Origin: Mrakia gelida
Taxonomy: Eukaryota > Basidiomycota > Tremellomycetes > Cystofilobasidiales > Mrakiaceae
Length of the DNA: 64,000 bases
Assembly: GCA_024345305.1 (NCBI GenBank)
Contig: BRON01000007.1
Span: forward strand, 1,860,001 to 1,924,000
Reading direction: 5' to 3'
Shown: positions 50,323-62,520 of the stretch, in pieces
How the letters are laid out: each line of letters opens with the position of its first letter
Numbering within the stretch: position 1 is the stretch's first letter
Notes under the pieces: model-generated
Database searches by the model: none
The model's input: only the letters and a program-made list of their open reading frames with translations
Told to the model about the DNA's origin: nothing
Program-made: the position numbers and the translations under genes

Positions 50323-53300
50323 TCAACGGAAGTTGAGCTGCGAGGAAACGGAAGGGAAAGGAAGTCAGCAAGGACGCAAGGGAGCGACGCGTCCGTTTCG
50401 AGCGACCGAGAAGAGGACCGACCTTGAGCAAGAACATGAGAATGTTCATCAAGACGTGCACGCTCGTCCAGCCTGAGTGGGTGAGTTGAGGAAGGAAGGA
50501 AGAAGTCAGTTGAAGATCCGCTCGAAACGAAACGAAGGAAGGGGGGAACGACGTCGACTCACCGCACGCCGACACAAGCTCAGGATACTCCTTCATCACG
50601 CCGAACCCAACCCCGTTGATGTCCACCTTGAAGGCAAACTTGCAGATGAGGCGCATGACGAGAGAGCTGGAGAGTTCCGACGCCTGGAAAAGGAAAGAGA
50701 AAGAAGGGGAGGAAGGGGTCAGTTTGCGCGTCCGTGTCGAGGTCGTAAGAGGAAAAGCACCTACCCAGATGACGCTGGAAGCCCAGAAAGTGAACTGGAA
50801 GTTGTAAGGATCTTCGGGGTTGTCCTCGAACCTGAAGAAGGGGTAGACGGCGGAGTTGGGTCCGTAGTGGAGGATCGCGAGCCAGCCGCTGTTGGGAAGG
50901 AAGTAGAGACGACGTGTTAGTTCACGAATGAAGCGATGCTGAGCGAGATCGGAAGGCGATACGAACAGGAATCCAACCATGGAGACCTGGAAGAGAGAAA
51001 GAAGCCGTTCAGAGGTCAGCGACGAAGGAAGAAGGTCGAAGCGAAAGAGAGCGAGGGCCGACGACTGACGTTCTGAGCGATCGACCTCGTGTGAACGTTG
51101 ATTGCGATTCCTTCTCGATGCTCCTCGAGAGTCTTTGGGTAGCCGACGAGCAAAACGAGAGCGCGATGGAAGAAGCTCGTCATCTGAAGAGGGAAGATGA
51201 TGATCATGCCGACGGTCGAGAGGGATTGAACGACGATGACTGTTGAGCGAAGGAGGTGGGAGATAGGAGGTCAGAGGAGGGAGCTGATCAGCCGGAAGGG
51301 GAATGCGACGCACAATCGGCTGAGAGGAAGAACGAAGAGGAAGGAAGGGTCAGCTCGAGGTCGCAAAGAAGAAGAGTTGAAGGACGGGAAGCTCACCAGG
51401 AGATCGAAGTCGAGCGAAGAGGTTTCGGTACTGTAAAAATGACGAGAACGAGAGATCAGTCCAGCGAAGACTTCGGAAGCGAGGTAGGACGAGAATCAAG
51501 GCTCACGAAGACGAAGCTGGAACGAAGGAAAGGGAAGGCGTCAGTAGAGTTCGAGTTGGCGACGCGACGAGCCGACAGGCGGACGATGAACTCACTAAAC
51601 CAGATGCGAGAAGTACTTGAACAGGAAGAGGAGACCTTTAGATCGGACCTTGTTCTCGAGGATCTGAGACGAGACGATGCTCAAGCACTGCGAAGGAGGA
51701 AGCGCGTCGAGTCAGTCGACTGACGAGGAAAGATCGAACGAAGGAGCGACTCACGGTTGTCGTTCCGACCCACTGTAGAGCGAAGAAAGAAGGTCAGAAC
51801 GAGAAAGACGCTCGGCACAGATTAAGACGACTATGATCGACTCACAGACCAAACCCAAATAGCAGCGTCGACACTCGTGTGAGGAAGCGTTGAGAGGTAG
51901 ATCGAGGTGTAGGCTGACGAGGAAACGGAACGAGCTCGCGTCAGGAGTCGAGCGAAGGGTGAGCTGAAGGATATCGCTGCTCACCTTGTCCAGCGATCAA
52001 AGCAAAGAGAGCAGTCCCGAGAGCTGCCATGAACCAGAGGAAGCGAAGGTAGGACGCCGGAATCCGACGAGCGAGTTGACGCGAGAGGAAGGCCTTTTGG
52101 AGGTTGGTGAGAGAGTGACGGTAGAGATGGCGCTGTTTAAACAAAGACGGTCGTCAGTTGACGCAGCTGGCGGACCATCAAAGCAAGGACAAGATGAGAA
52201 ACGAACCTTGTCGCGTTTCAAAACCGAGAAGCAGACGAGAGCGGGCATCGCCATCGTGCCGAACGTCAATCCGATCCAGAAAGCTGCAGACGAAAGATTG
52301 TTGGCTCGTCCTTCCCTTTCGCAAGCAACAACGAAAGAGATGGACGTACTCTTTCTCTCCCAATCCGTCCCTCGGTCTCCTCCCTCCTTCCTCCCTCCCG
52401 CTCCGATGAGATCGAGATCGTGTACCAACCAACCCAACGTCAACGCCGCTGCCCAGAAGAAGAAGTAGCTGATAGCTCCTCCGATCCGTTTCGGCCACCA
52501 GTTGAGTCGGTAGAGGTCAAAGATCTTGGTGGTGAAGAGAAGAGCGACGTGAAGGTAGACTGAGGATAGAAGGTCGCGACGAGTCTCGTCAGCGCTGCTC
52601 GACGAGCAAGAAGAAAGACGATGGCTCACCTCCGTAGTAGAAGAGCAGAAAGAAGAAGAAATTAAGGTCGAGCGGGAGGAGAGTGTCGTCGTCTTCTCCA
52701 TCAGGTGCGTCGGGGGTTGTTTCGTTTTGAGAGGACGAGGTGAACCGAAGAACGAGCGACGCGATCTTTCCTGGAGCGAGGAGTGAGGGTGATGGAGTCC
52801 AAGGAATTGGCCAATGTCGAGACCAGGGTGTAGGCCAGTGCCAGCTATCTCCAGGTTGGTAGCTGTCGTGATTCGAGAAGAAGTGAGGAGTCAGAGGACG
52901 AGAGGGGAGGAGACGCGAAACGAAAAGGTTGAACTCACGGATCGGCGACGGGGAAAGGGACAGCGACCCAGAGCCAGACCTGCGTGACGAAAGCAAAAAC
53001 ACAGGTAAGTAGAGCGCGCACATGAGCGGGAAGATGTCTCTAAGCCTGAACTCACAACCAAACATGGAAGAACAACGAGGACGCTCCATCGTTTCCACCA
53101 ACTCTCGAGCCAGCCTTCGACTCGTTCCCGACTCGGCTGAGAATGCAAGGACGATTAGATCAGCTTTCGAGTTTCGAACAGCAGTGACTCAGCAGCGCTC
53201 TGTCGACTCACACGCATGACCACCAGCCACCAACCTCCCGATTCTGAGTCCTGAGTGAGAACCAAGCTGACTCTCCTCGGCCTTGGAACGGCTCGTCCGA

Positions 53301-53751
53301 TCTGAGAAGGAGACGTTGGCGGAGGAAGCGCTGAAGCTGGTATACGCGCAGACTGAAGAGAAGTTCTAGGAGGTCGAGGAGGTCGAGAGGATGAAGGGGA
53401 AGGCGCGATGTGTGCTTTCTGCGAGGAGGGAGGAGGGACGAGGGAGGTCAGTTCGTCGACCTCGAACGAGAGGCGGGTAGGATGCTGTGCCAGCTAGAAT
53501 GTAGGTCGAGCGAAGAGAATCAGATTCTCTCTGCTGAGAAGCAGCTTCCCCTGACCCATCGAAGGGAAAGACGAAAAGAACGAGAGGGGAAGACGCGAGG
53601 GTTCGTTTGCACGAGCTCAGGGGTTCCCCTTCGATTCACTCGACGATGCCCTGATCTGGCCCCCAGCAGTATGACCTTAAGTTACAAGGGAGAAGAAGAA
53701 GAGGAGAGTGGTAAGCCTGACTCACATATCGACCAGCTGTCACGACGTCGT
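50323..53751 (-). CDS. Unrecognised multi-span integral membrane protein, about 20 exons
   Basis: Exons supported on the minus strand include 53726-53751, 53215-53418, 53056-53136, 52939-52979 and 52630-52862, continuing to 50323 (stop TGA after KLNFR). The N-terminal region is Pro/Ser-rich. It is followed by WSVLVVLPCLVVWLWVAVPF (TM1) and a Trp/Pro-rich loop (GDSWHWPTPWSRHWPIPW). Then come at least eight more hydrophobic segments, including ISYFFFWAAALTLGWLVHDL, LRFLWFMAALGTALFALIAG, VQSLSTVGMIIIFPLQ, GWLAILHYGPNSAVYPFFRF and FTFWASSVIWASELSSSL. Microexons of 18 nt (51755-51772), 10 nt (51507-51516) and 6 nt (51314-51319) keep the frame. The true start was not resolved; a candidate exon starting at 53926 does not join in phase. 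No family identified. Confidence 0.7.
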
Positions 53752-54580
53752 CTATAGATCGAGCGAGGAACCAAAGGCAGGTCAGCTCGGACCTTTCCTC
53801 CTTCTCCCTCCCTCGCTGTTCTCTGGAGCCTCCCTGATCTTCTACAGACGATCTCAAGCCGACAAAGAGAGTTGATGCACTCACCTGAGTATGATCGAGA
53901 GTCAGATATGGATCAAAGGCAAGCATATCTGGTCAGAACGAGTCGATACAGGAGCCAACGTTCGCGCCGAGCTCGCGCCTTCCTCTCCTTCGCTCCTGCC
54001 CTCCCTCCTCCCAGACGAGCAGCATCGAGGGAGCGTGCAGTCGGATAGACATATCTGAGACGGCTCTCACCTGTGTAAGCGAGAAAGAGCAGCGAGGGAA
54101 GCCGGTCAGTTTCAAGTACAAGCGAGCTCAACCTGTTTGCTTTCCTCCCTCCCTCCTCCTTCCTTTCCTCCTTCCTCTCTCAAAGCGTGTGCAAGCGGAC
54201 TGACCTTTCCAAGTTGGTCTAGCGTCCTCTCCTGTCCCTTTGGAGAAGGGTTCGAACATAACTCGGAGACTGAGAAGAAAGAACGAGGGAGGTTGATGGT
54301 TTGGAGGGAGAACGAACGAACGTCGAGCTCAAGTTCGAGGGACGGCGACGAGCGAAACCAGGAGCGACTGCTCGGCCTCAAATTCCACCAGATTTGAGGA
54401 AAGGTTCGAGAAATGCTTGAGAACCTTTGTTGAAAGCTCTCGAAAAAGAAAGATTTGCTCGAAGTCTTAATAGTCTATCTGAAAGACAACGTCGTCAAAA
54501 CCGAGTCCTCGAAAAGGGCGAGCTCACCTCTCCTTCCCTCCTCACTCTCACGCCCTCCCTCCTCACCTTCCTCGTCCAAG
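53752..54580. other. Divergent region between the membrane protein and the MYND gene; unresolved 5' exons
   Basis: The minus strand shows exon-like blocks (53885-53928, and one with an ATG near 54250) with GTGAGT or GTCAGT donors. They probably include the 5' UTR or N-terminus of the membrane protein, but I could not join them in phase. The right end is the MYND gene promoter. Confidence 0.4.
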
Positions 54581-55896
54581 ATGGCCAGCATGACTCCCAC
54601 AGAGTTCAGAGAAGCCGTAGGACTCACCAAAGGGATCGACGCTCTTCCATCGGACGTTTACACAGTCGAAGAAGCGCCTCCGCTTTACGATGTCGTTCGT
54701 CTGATTTTTCCTCCCCTCCAGCCCTCGACTTCCCTTCCTTCGTCGCTTCCTATGTTCTGACTTTTCCTCTCTCTCTCCACTCTCACGCAGATGCTCTACT
54801 TAGCTTCCATCGGTCCAATTCAATCGGGGCCCTTCTTCGTTCGTCCCAACCCTACTCTCGTTCTCGAGGCGGCAACGCCGAGCTCACCTCCCTCTCCTTC
54901 CCTCTGGTTCTCTGCTCCATAGTACGAGCTCGCCGCCTCCTACCTTCCCTCCATCCTGCGAACGTTCTTCCACCTACCTCTCGACCCTTAAAAGATGGAC
55001 AATCGCTACCTCGCCTACCAGCAGATGTCCGTCCAGGTCGTTCAGACGCCCGCTTTCATTCGGTTCGCGAGGGATCACCCGGAGGAGAACTGCAGTCTTG
55101 CACTCATGCTGGTTAAGCTCATCGCGAACGTTCCCGCTTCAGCTTGGTCGGTAAGTCCTTCTTCCTTCGTTTCTTCGCTCGACTACCCAAGCAGCTTTTT
55201 CGAGGGAGTTCGTTCGCGTTTCGTTCGTTCTTCATCGGTTGCTGACTCTTCCCTCGCGCTCCTTCCCTCCCTCCCTCTCCCCCAGGAACTCACCTACATC
55301 TCCCTCCTCCTCGGACGTCTTCTCACCCACATAGAACTAGTCTGGTTCCAATCCCTCAAAGCCGGTCTCCCTCAAGCCTCCACAGTCCCTGCCGTCGATG
55401 CGGTCACTCGAGCGAAATCGTTCGTCTCCTACCCTTGCTCGTCGCGAACAAGATAGGGAAACCTCAGCAGCATCAAACGCTGCAGGGTCTTTCGCAGAAT
55501 GGGATTGACGTCGTCGCGTCTAGGAATGGGCTGGTGAGGAGGGGAGAGATCAAGATTGAGTTCGACGTGTGCGAGTTAAAGAATGGAGACGGGCGAGATG
55601 GAGCGGCGCGTTGTGTGAAGGTTGCGAAGGAGATGGACGCTTGTAGTCGGGTGAGTTATCTTGAACTTGATATCCGTCTTGCTTTGGGGCCGTAGCTGAT
55701 CCAGGTTGCTGCTTCATCTCAGTGCTTGAACGTTCGATACTGCTCGCACGGTTCGTCTTCTCCTCTCCTCTCCTTTTCCCTTCTACCACTCGCTTTCGGA
55801 ACTCACCTTCGAACCTGGTCATACTTCTTCCTCTCAGAACATCAAAAAATTGATTGGAGACGACACAAGGCGTCCTGCTTCAAGTCGAGTTGGTAG
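54581..55896 (+). CDS. MYND-type zinc-finger protein gene with an interrupted frame
   Basis: Supported exons: 54581-54691, 54791-54838, 54923-55150, 55286 to 55650, 55723-55750 and 55838-55896. The C-terminus is a MYND finger: RCVKVAKEMDACSRCLNVRY, then CSHEHQKIDWRRHKASCF. MYND fingers bind proline-rich peptides. Upstream, a helical region reads FYELAASYLPSILRTFFHLP and MDNRYLAYQQMSVQVVQTPA. Two anomalies occur. An in-frame TAA at 54989-54991 lies between LPLDP and KMDNRY in the same frame. In the fourth exon the frame changes near 55400-55450, which requires either a 50-nt intron (donor GTCACT, acceptor AACAAG) or an indel. It may be two adjacent ORFs, a decaying gene, or contain sequence errors. 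Confidence 0.6.
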
Positions 55897-56473
55897 ACGC
55901 GTCGCGTCGGCTTCCTCGTGAGTTTTACCTCGTCTTCTTCCCTCCTTAGCTCGACCGGCTCGAAGACTCGAAGTCGACACTGACTGTTTCTCGACGCTTC
56001 TCTCTTCCGCTTCAATCGCCGCAACCTACAGCCCGCGACTCAGCCTCCCTCCGCCTCCCAAACCCAACTCAACTCTCAAACATTTTCGACGCGAACGAGC
56101 CAACCTCTCCCCGAGCGACCCATTCGAGGGACGTGACTGTGCTTCCTCAGCTAGACTAAGGGGAATGGTATCTGCTTGCGAAGGGGAGAGGGAATCAAGC
56201 TGTGGGTTCAGCGGGACGTCTAGAGCGCTCGGCGGGGAGGTGGTTTCGTAGCAGGGCATAGATCGATCGAATACATATCTAGCGATATAGAAGAGAGAGA
56301 TAGCTGAGGCGGCAGAGTAATTAAGTTAAGTGAGTAAGCAAGCCGATAATCTAAGTGAGGTGCGAGAACAAAGGGAAGAAACAAAACAAAACTGAGCGAG
56401 CTGAGATTCAAGACGCGTCGACGAGATGTAGTTGGTGAAACGAGATGAAAGCAACGAACGCTGGCCCATGTAT
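55897..56473. other. Convergent 3' region between the MYND gene and SFK1
   Basis: No gene seen. A GACGCGTC palindrome lies immediately after the MYND stop, with another at 56412. Confidence 0.5.
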
Positions 56474-58122
56474 CTATCGAACCTGCCTCATCTGCTCCTG
56501 CTGGATCTCATGCACGCTGCTAGGCCCACTCTCTCCAGGGTAGATCTGATCTCCTTCGACATGCTCTCCGGTTCGAACGCCCATCTTGTCGAGTCCTCTC
56601 TGCTCGAACCGTTCGAGTCGGCGGAGGTAGCGAGGGGAGGATTTTCCGGCGGGCCAGAGGTCGAGGACGAGGGTGAAGAGGTAGGCGTCGAAGATTAGGG
56701 CGATGACCCCTGAGGACGAAACAGGAGAAGAAGAGGAGGAGAGAGAGTCAGTCGCGGAAGGGAGACAAATTGAGTCGAGAAGAGTTGGGGGGAGGAAGCT
56801 GAGGACTCACATTCGCAGACGGCAGCAGCTCCGGTGATTCGCTTGCAGCGAGTGACGGCAGAGGGGGTGTCTCCGTAGTTGACGTCTTGAAGGAAAGAAG
56901 AAGAGAAGGCGTGAGTGGGGAAGGCCGCGTCGCACGAAGGTGATTCGAGAGGGAGAACTGACCTCCTCCGCACTGAGCGTAGAGGACTCCGAAAGTGATG
57001 GCAACGGCAATAGCTGAGAACACGACTACGAGCTTGAGCATCGAGTTCCTCATGAGATGAGGTCGATCAGGGTAGTCCTAGAAGAGGACAGGAAAGACGC
57101 GTGAGAGGTCAGCTTCCCGAAAGCGAAGTCGCGTCTCGAACTGGGAATAGGAGCTGACCTTCTTGAGAGCTCCGATCTCGAAGGACTGGAAGACGGCAGA
57201 GAGAGCGATGCAAACGATGAAGACGACGGTGCAAGTCCTGAGCGAAGTGAAAGAGAGATGGGAGTTTCGAGTCAGCGACGAGAACGAACGACGAGATGGA
57301 ACGAGGTTGGAGTTGTTTCTCACCAGTGGACAGTGCTGTAGTCGAAGCAGTTGAAGCAGGAGAGAAGGATTAGAGCGATTCCTCCAAGGATGCAGAAGAG
57401 AATGGCGAGGGAATCTGAGCGACGACGAGGGCAAAAGAAGAAGGGTTAGCTCGGATCTTGTCGGACTCTTCCGCAGACGCGATATCAAGCGAGATGCTGA
57501 CATAGACGTGGGTCGGAGAAGGGTGTAAGTTCTGAAAGAGGGAAGGAAGACGAGACTCACCATAGACAACCTCCCTCTTGTTCCTCTTCCCATGAGCAGG
57601 CAGACGATCCGAGTGTCGAAGCCATCGCTCAGCGAACAACGCGATGATGTAGAGGATAGCGGTGACGACACAGATACCGATGAAGAGCTTTTGATGAACC
57701 CTGTTTCGGCGAAAAAAGTAGGAGCGTGAAGGAGCAGAGGTCAGCGCTCTGTCTCCATTTAGGCTGCGACGCGGCCCCCACCTTCAGCCCTCCCTCCCTC
57801 CTTTCTTCGCTCTTCGCTTGGAAACTCACGCTCCGATGTTAGAAATGAACACGATGGAAGCCTCCGTAGGCTCGTACCGAGGAGTCCTAACAAACGGAAA
57901 GAAAGAAGGACGGGTCAGCCTTCGAGAAGTGGAGAAGAAGGAAGGAAGAAAAGTGAAGGTCGAAGCTCACCCGCTCTTCGCCCAGAGGCCAACCAACGCG
58001 AGCAATCCCGCAAGCCATACCAATGCGGAGGCGAGAGGGATGAAAACGTAAGGACCGAAGAAGAGGTGAGAGGAGAGTCGCTCTGTGTGCAAGAGGTAGG
58101 GTTTCGAGGAAGGAGTCGACAT
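56474..58122 (-). CDS. SFK1: SFK1/DRAM/FRAG1-family membrane protein
   Basis: Six-helix plasma-membrane protein. In yeast, Sfk1 works with the PI4-kinase Stt4 and affects lipid asymmetry. Eight exons (57971-58122, 57830-57886, 57561-57700, 57324-57414, 57159-57237, 56963-57077, 56811-56885, 56474-56709) give 314 residues. Family pattern: an early TM (FFGPYVFIPLASALVWLAGL), EASIVFISNIGA, ITAVLY-like AILYIIALFAERWLRH, LAILFCILGGIALILLSCFN with the following DYSTVHWTCTVVFIV, FQSFEIGAL, LKLVVVFSAIAVAITFGVLY, and a last helix WVIALIFDAYLFTLVLDL. A Cys-containing loop (QCGG...TRCKRITGAAAVC) sits before the last helix. The C-terminal tail (about 60 residues) is charged. The gene name is assigned by family, not by orthology proof. 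Confidence 0.87.
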
Positions 58123-58727
58123 CGTGGTTGAGGGTCGACTGGAAAAGTGGAGGAAGGAGGAAAAACGGTTTGGGCTGAGCTTCGATGACGGTGTTTTCGA
58201 ACGAGGTCGATCGGATCGGTCGTTTCTTTTTATGAAGCAGAGGCGGCGTGAGTTTAGGAGATCAGGACTCGAGGTCGAAGGAGAGGCTGGTCGGTTGTAG
58301 AAGGTCGTCGTTGGGGGTTGAACGAGAGAGGCAGGGAGACTAGGGAGGAGGAGCGAGGAGGAGGTGGGAGAGCCGGAGAGAAAGAGCCGGAAGCGGTTGA
58401 TGGATGTCCTGGTGCGCGAGCAGGTGAGCGCCGCAAAACAATCTGTAGGAATGTCTGAAATGCAGGGGAAGATGTCAGAAGGAGTTCGAAGGGAGGAAGA
58501 GAAGGAGGCAAAGGAGAGCCGCGGAGAGAGCTCCAGCGAACTCACCGACGCGTCGACCTCGAGTCTTCGAGTCTCGCACGCCCAAGAGACGTCGAAAAAG
58601 GTGTATGGCATGGTATCGAATGAATTAACGTAATCTAAGTACTGCAATGCATGTGAGCCGAAAAACCGAAGCGACGCTCCGAAACGAGAACGAACGAGAA
58701 CGAGTCGAGAGACGAAAGAGAGGTTTT
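58123..58727. other. Region between SFK1 start and RRP6 stop
   Basis: Both neighbours are on the minus strand, so this holds the SFK1 promoter and leader and the RRP6 3' UTR. A CGACGCGTCG palindrome lies near 58549. No gene is seen. Confidence 0.5.
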
Positions 58728-61700
58728 CTACGAATGGAACGTCATCGACTTGTTCCCCTTCTTGGTCTCGGCCATCGACATGGGAGGTTTCTTGAAGTCT
58801 CCGAACTCGACGTAGGCTGGGAGCAAAGCAAAAGCGAAAAGAAACGAAAGTCAGCGTCGATTCGACTTCGCTCGTTCGTCTCGCTCCCCGTCATCCTTCC
58901 TTCCTTCCCTCCCCCCACCGACGAAAAAAAAAAACAGCAAGGAGAGAGGGAGCACTCACGAGTCTTGGCTTTCCTCGTCTTCTTGACCTTGATGCTCTTG
59001 CTCAAAGCAGCAGCGGCCCCCTTGACGGGATCCAACCCGTTCGGCGCCGTCGCGTAATCGAACTTCTTCTTCTCCTCCTTCTCCAGTCCCTCTTCCACAT
59101 CGTCGGCTTCCTCGTCGTCTCCACTAGCCGAAGTCGAGGTGGAAGCGACCTCCTTCCCCATCCCCTTGGGCTTCGAACCCGAAGGCTCGTCGACGTCCAT
59201 CGCGTCCTCTCCTCCTCCTTCGGCGACCAAAGCCTTCTTGTCTCTCTTCCTCTTCTTGATTCGAGGTTGACCGACGGTAACGACTTCGTCCTTCTTAGGA
59301 ATAGGGTTGGACTTGACGGGAGCGACGACGGGAGTCGTGGAGGAAGAGGAGGTGGAAGGGAGACGAGCGGACGCTGGGATGAAGGGGATTTGTTCGGGTG
59401 CTGAGGGAGCGGTGGTGAGGTCTGGGTGAGCTTGAGGAGGAGGGGGAGGAGGCTGAGGTGAAGAACAAAAGAGGAGGAGGGGAGGTCAGAGGAAGCGATG
59501 GTGAGAAGAAGAGGTATGGGAAGGATGCGAAACAATACTAACGTTGATGGAGAGGTTGATTCGCTTCATCGCAGCGAGGAACCCTTCGCTTCGAGTTGAG
59601 GATGGCTGAGCGACCGAGGAGGAAGTGGAAGCGACGGCGGGGCGAGTGGAGGTGGATCCGAAGAGGGAGCTCTTGGTGGCGATGAAAGCAGCGGGAGCGG
59701 GAGACGCGTCGACCTTGGAGGCGAGGGTCGATCCGAAGAGGGAGGACTTCTTCGCGATGGGAGCTTCGGTGGATGAGAGAGCTGGGAGAGAGGGACAGTA
59801 TACAAGTCAGCGAAGTCCTCACCGTAAAGAGGAAGTGACAGGAAAGGCCGACTGACTGGAAAGCATGTCCCAAACCCCAGCGACGATCTCGGTCGCCTTC
59901 TTCCCCTTCGACGCGTCTTCCTCGTCCTCAACGCCCTTCAACATCACATCCCCAGCCCCAGCCTTTCCACCACTCCCGGTCTCGCCCTCTCCCTCCTCAA
60001 CAGCCTTCCTGATCACTTCCACCAACTCCTCGCTCCTCTCCCTCACGAGTGCCGTCATCGGCTGCAGAACCATCATCAACGACTTCAAGCTCGTCGGTCT
60101 CGCTCCCGCCAACGTAAAGATCTGATGGTTCGGCAACACCCATCTGGTCGATTCGTCCTCCTTCCTCGCAACCGTATCCCTCCACTCGTGCACTCGTCTG
60201 AAAACGAAGCCTTCCAGTCGTCCAGGCGATCCGAAAGGAGGATTCTCAAGGATCGAGAGCTTCCCCCATTTCTTCGCGAGGAGCTTGTACCCCTGAGGTC
60301 CTGATCCTTCTGCGGCATCGTAGATCTCCCGACCGTATCGACGTCGGCAGGTGTCTTCGGATCGCTGAAGGACGGTTCGGAGGAGGTGGGGAGTTGTCGA
60401 CGGGGTTGGGGTGGCGATGGAACCGTCGGGGGTAGGGGAGGAACGAGGGGAGGAGCGAGAGATGAGAGCGTTGAGGAGGGAGTCGAAGATGTAGAGGAGA
60501 TAGTGGGTGTCGGATCGAGCGTAGTGAAGCATCTCGAGAGGGAGGGAACGGATTCGCCAGTCGGCGATTTGGTAGCGTTTGTCGGGCGTGAAGTCGCAGT
60601 AGAGGGAGAGGAGGGAGGCGAGGGAGTGGGAGGGGAATTCTGAGGACACGCGAGAAAAGGAGGGGGTTGGAGACGGTTCGGGAAGAGGGAGCTCGGAGTG
60701 AGAAGGGGAAATGAACGAACCGAGAGCCTTCGACGCGTGGTAGGTGTCGAAGAGGTTGACGACGTAGAGATCGAAGTCCTGCTGAAGCCAGATGATATCC
60801 GACTCGGCTCCGTGGAATATCTGACACAAATCAATGCAGAGAGTCAGCTTCGAGGCGCGTCAAGCACGAGAGAAACAGAAGGAAAGCTCACCTTGACGAT
60901 CCCCGGATCCGCCAACACCTTTCCGAACTCCCTCATCCCGCTCCTCACCTCGGGCACCACCAGATCCACCACCCAATCCTCCGTCCCTTTCCCATCCTTT
61001 CCTCTCGCGCTGACCTGCATCAAGCAAAGGAAGCCTCCGTACGTCCTGAACGAGTGATGCTCGAGATCGATCGCGACGTGCGTCTCGGTCTCCAATCTCG
61101 CGATCAACTCCCTGAGACCAGCGAGAGTGGTGATGTAGGTGAAGGGAACCTCTTCGAAAGAAGCTGGAGGAGTAGGGTTGGTGGGAGTGGGAGCGAGGAG
61201 GGAGGTTGGGTAAGGGATGTGGGCGAGCTCGTAGGTGTAAGGGTGAGGAGGAGGAGGAGGACCTTTCGAGTAAGGAGCGACGGCGGAGGATCCATCGGCG
61301 AGAGGAGGAGGAGAGGGAGGAGCTTCGTAAGGAGGGTAGATGTAGTCGATGGGGACCTGAGAGTGGTGCTTGACGAAGGAGGGAGTGAGAGCCGAGGAGT
61401 AGGTCTTGTAGACGGAAGCGAGGTCGACCTTGTCTGCAGGCTCGTCGAAGAGGAGTTGAGGTTTGGGGATGGAAGCGTTGGTGATGGAGGTTGGCAGTCG
61501 AGCTGTAGAAGGAGGTCCGTTGAGGTTGATGGAGGAGTTCTAGATCAGGAGAAAGGCGAGACGCGTCAGGACGAGAGGGAGCAAGAAGAGGCGAGCTCGA
61601 AGAACGAGACAAACCTTTGAACGAGCCGTCTCTGTTGGAATGATGGGGATTGAGGGAGGAGGAAGTTTCCCAAGGAAGTTATCAAGACAGGTATCCTGTT

Positions 61701-62245
61701 TCATGCAAAAGAAAGATCGAAAAAGGTCAGCTTCAATGAAAGTTTGAGCTCGACTCGACCGCTCCTCAAGTTGAGCTTCGTTCCTCTCCTTCCCTCCCTC
61801 CCTCCAAGCTCACTTCCAGCCCCGTCCCTCGAGCTCGTCGGCTCCAATCCCCCTACGACAGTGAGCCCTCGTTACCATGGCAACCCTATACTGGAAAGAA
61901 CGATGCACTCACGGCTCTCTCCAAGAGGGTATCTATCCCCTCTCCTACATCCCTCTCAAACTCATCGACGAGACCCTCCTCGTCTCTCTTTCTCTTCTTC
62001 TTCCCTCCTCCAGACTCATCCTTCAACCCATCAACCAGATTTAACAGTCCCTCCAGCACACCCCATACCCTTCCACTAGCCTCGTCGAGTCGAGTAGCGA
62101 GCTTGGCGTCTACAGATCGATGGAACGCGATGTCGGAGGGTTTGGGCAACGAGTGAGCGAGAGTCGTCGTCGCTTTCAGATGCGTTTGCAGGGAGGGCAG
62201 GTATGTCGAGGAGGAAGGAGCGTGGGGAGCAGCTCGAGGGGGCAT
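58728..62245 (-). CDS. RRP6: Nuclear exosome 3'-5' exonuclease Rrp6
   Basis: DEDDy exonuclease of the nuclear exosome; it trims rRNA and snoRNA precursors and degrades aberrant RNA. Eight exons (61913-62245, 61615-61695, 60892-61539, 60721-60820, 59857-60639, 59543-59781, 58960-59452, 58728-58816) give 921 residues. The N-terminal 110 residues fit the PMC2NT (Rrp47-binding) domain. Exonuclease motifs: HVAIDLEHHSFRTYGGFLCL (ExoI), FHGAESDIIWLQQDFDLYVV (ExoII) and HYARSDTHYLLYIFD (ExoIII with the catalytic Tyr). The HRDC domain follows (RWVLPNHQIFTLA). The C-terminal 330 residues are basic and acidic low complexity with KKRKRDKK, a likely nuclear signal. A copia LTR ends 275 nt upstream of the ATG in the same orientation. 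Confidence 0.94.
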
Positions 62246-62520
62246 AGCTGCGAGAGAGGCCCTTGCGAAAAAGAGAAAGGGAGGGGAGAGGGTATTGGAG
62301 AGGAGGAAGGAAGGAAAGCGACGTCGAGCTCAGCTCAGATTTGACGGCGCAGTGATGTTCGGTCGACGACCTCAACTTTTTCGCTGTCAGGAGGAAGGGG
62401 AGAAGATCTTTCGGAGAGTCGAAGCAGACACATCGTGTGTCAAGATCGTAGATCGTCAAAAACTCAGGCCAACTTCAAACGAACAGAACAGAGCAGCTCT
62501 CCTCTCCTCGCACTCGATGT
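62246..62520. other. RRP6 leader between the ATG and the copia LTR
   Basis: 275 nt of ordinary sequence upstream of RRP6. The five bases next to the LTR (GATGT, 62516-62520) are the expected position of a target-site duplication; the partner lies outside the window. Confidence 0.5.

Noticed and set aside
53885..53926. Exon beginning MLAFDPYLTLDHTQ as the start of the multi-span membrane protein
   Set aside because: It ends in phase 0, while the next supported exon needs phase 1; joining it to the other acceptor breaks the following exon.
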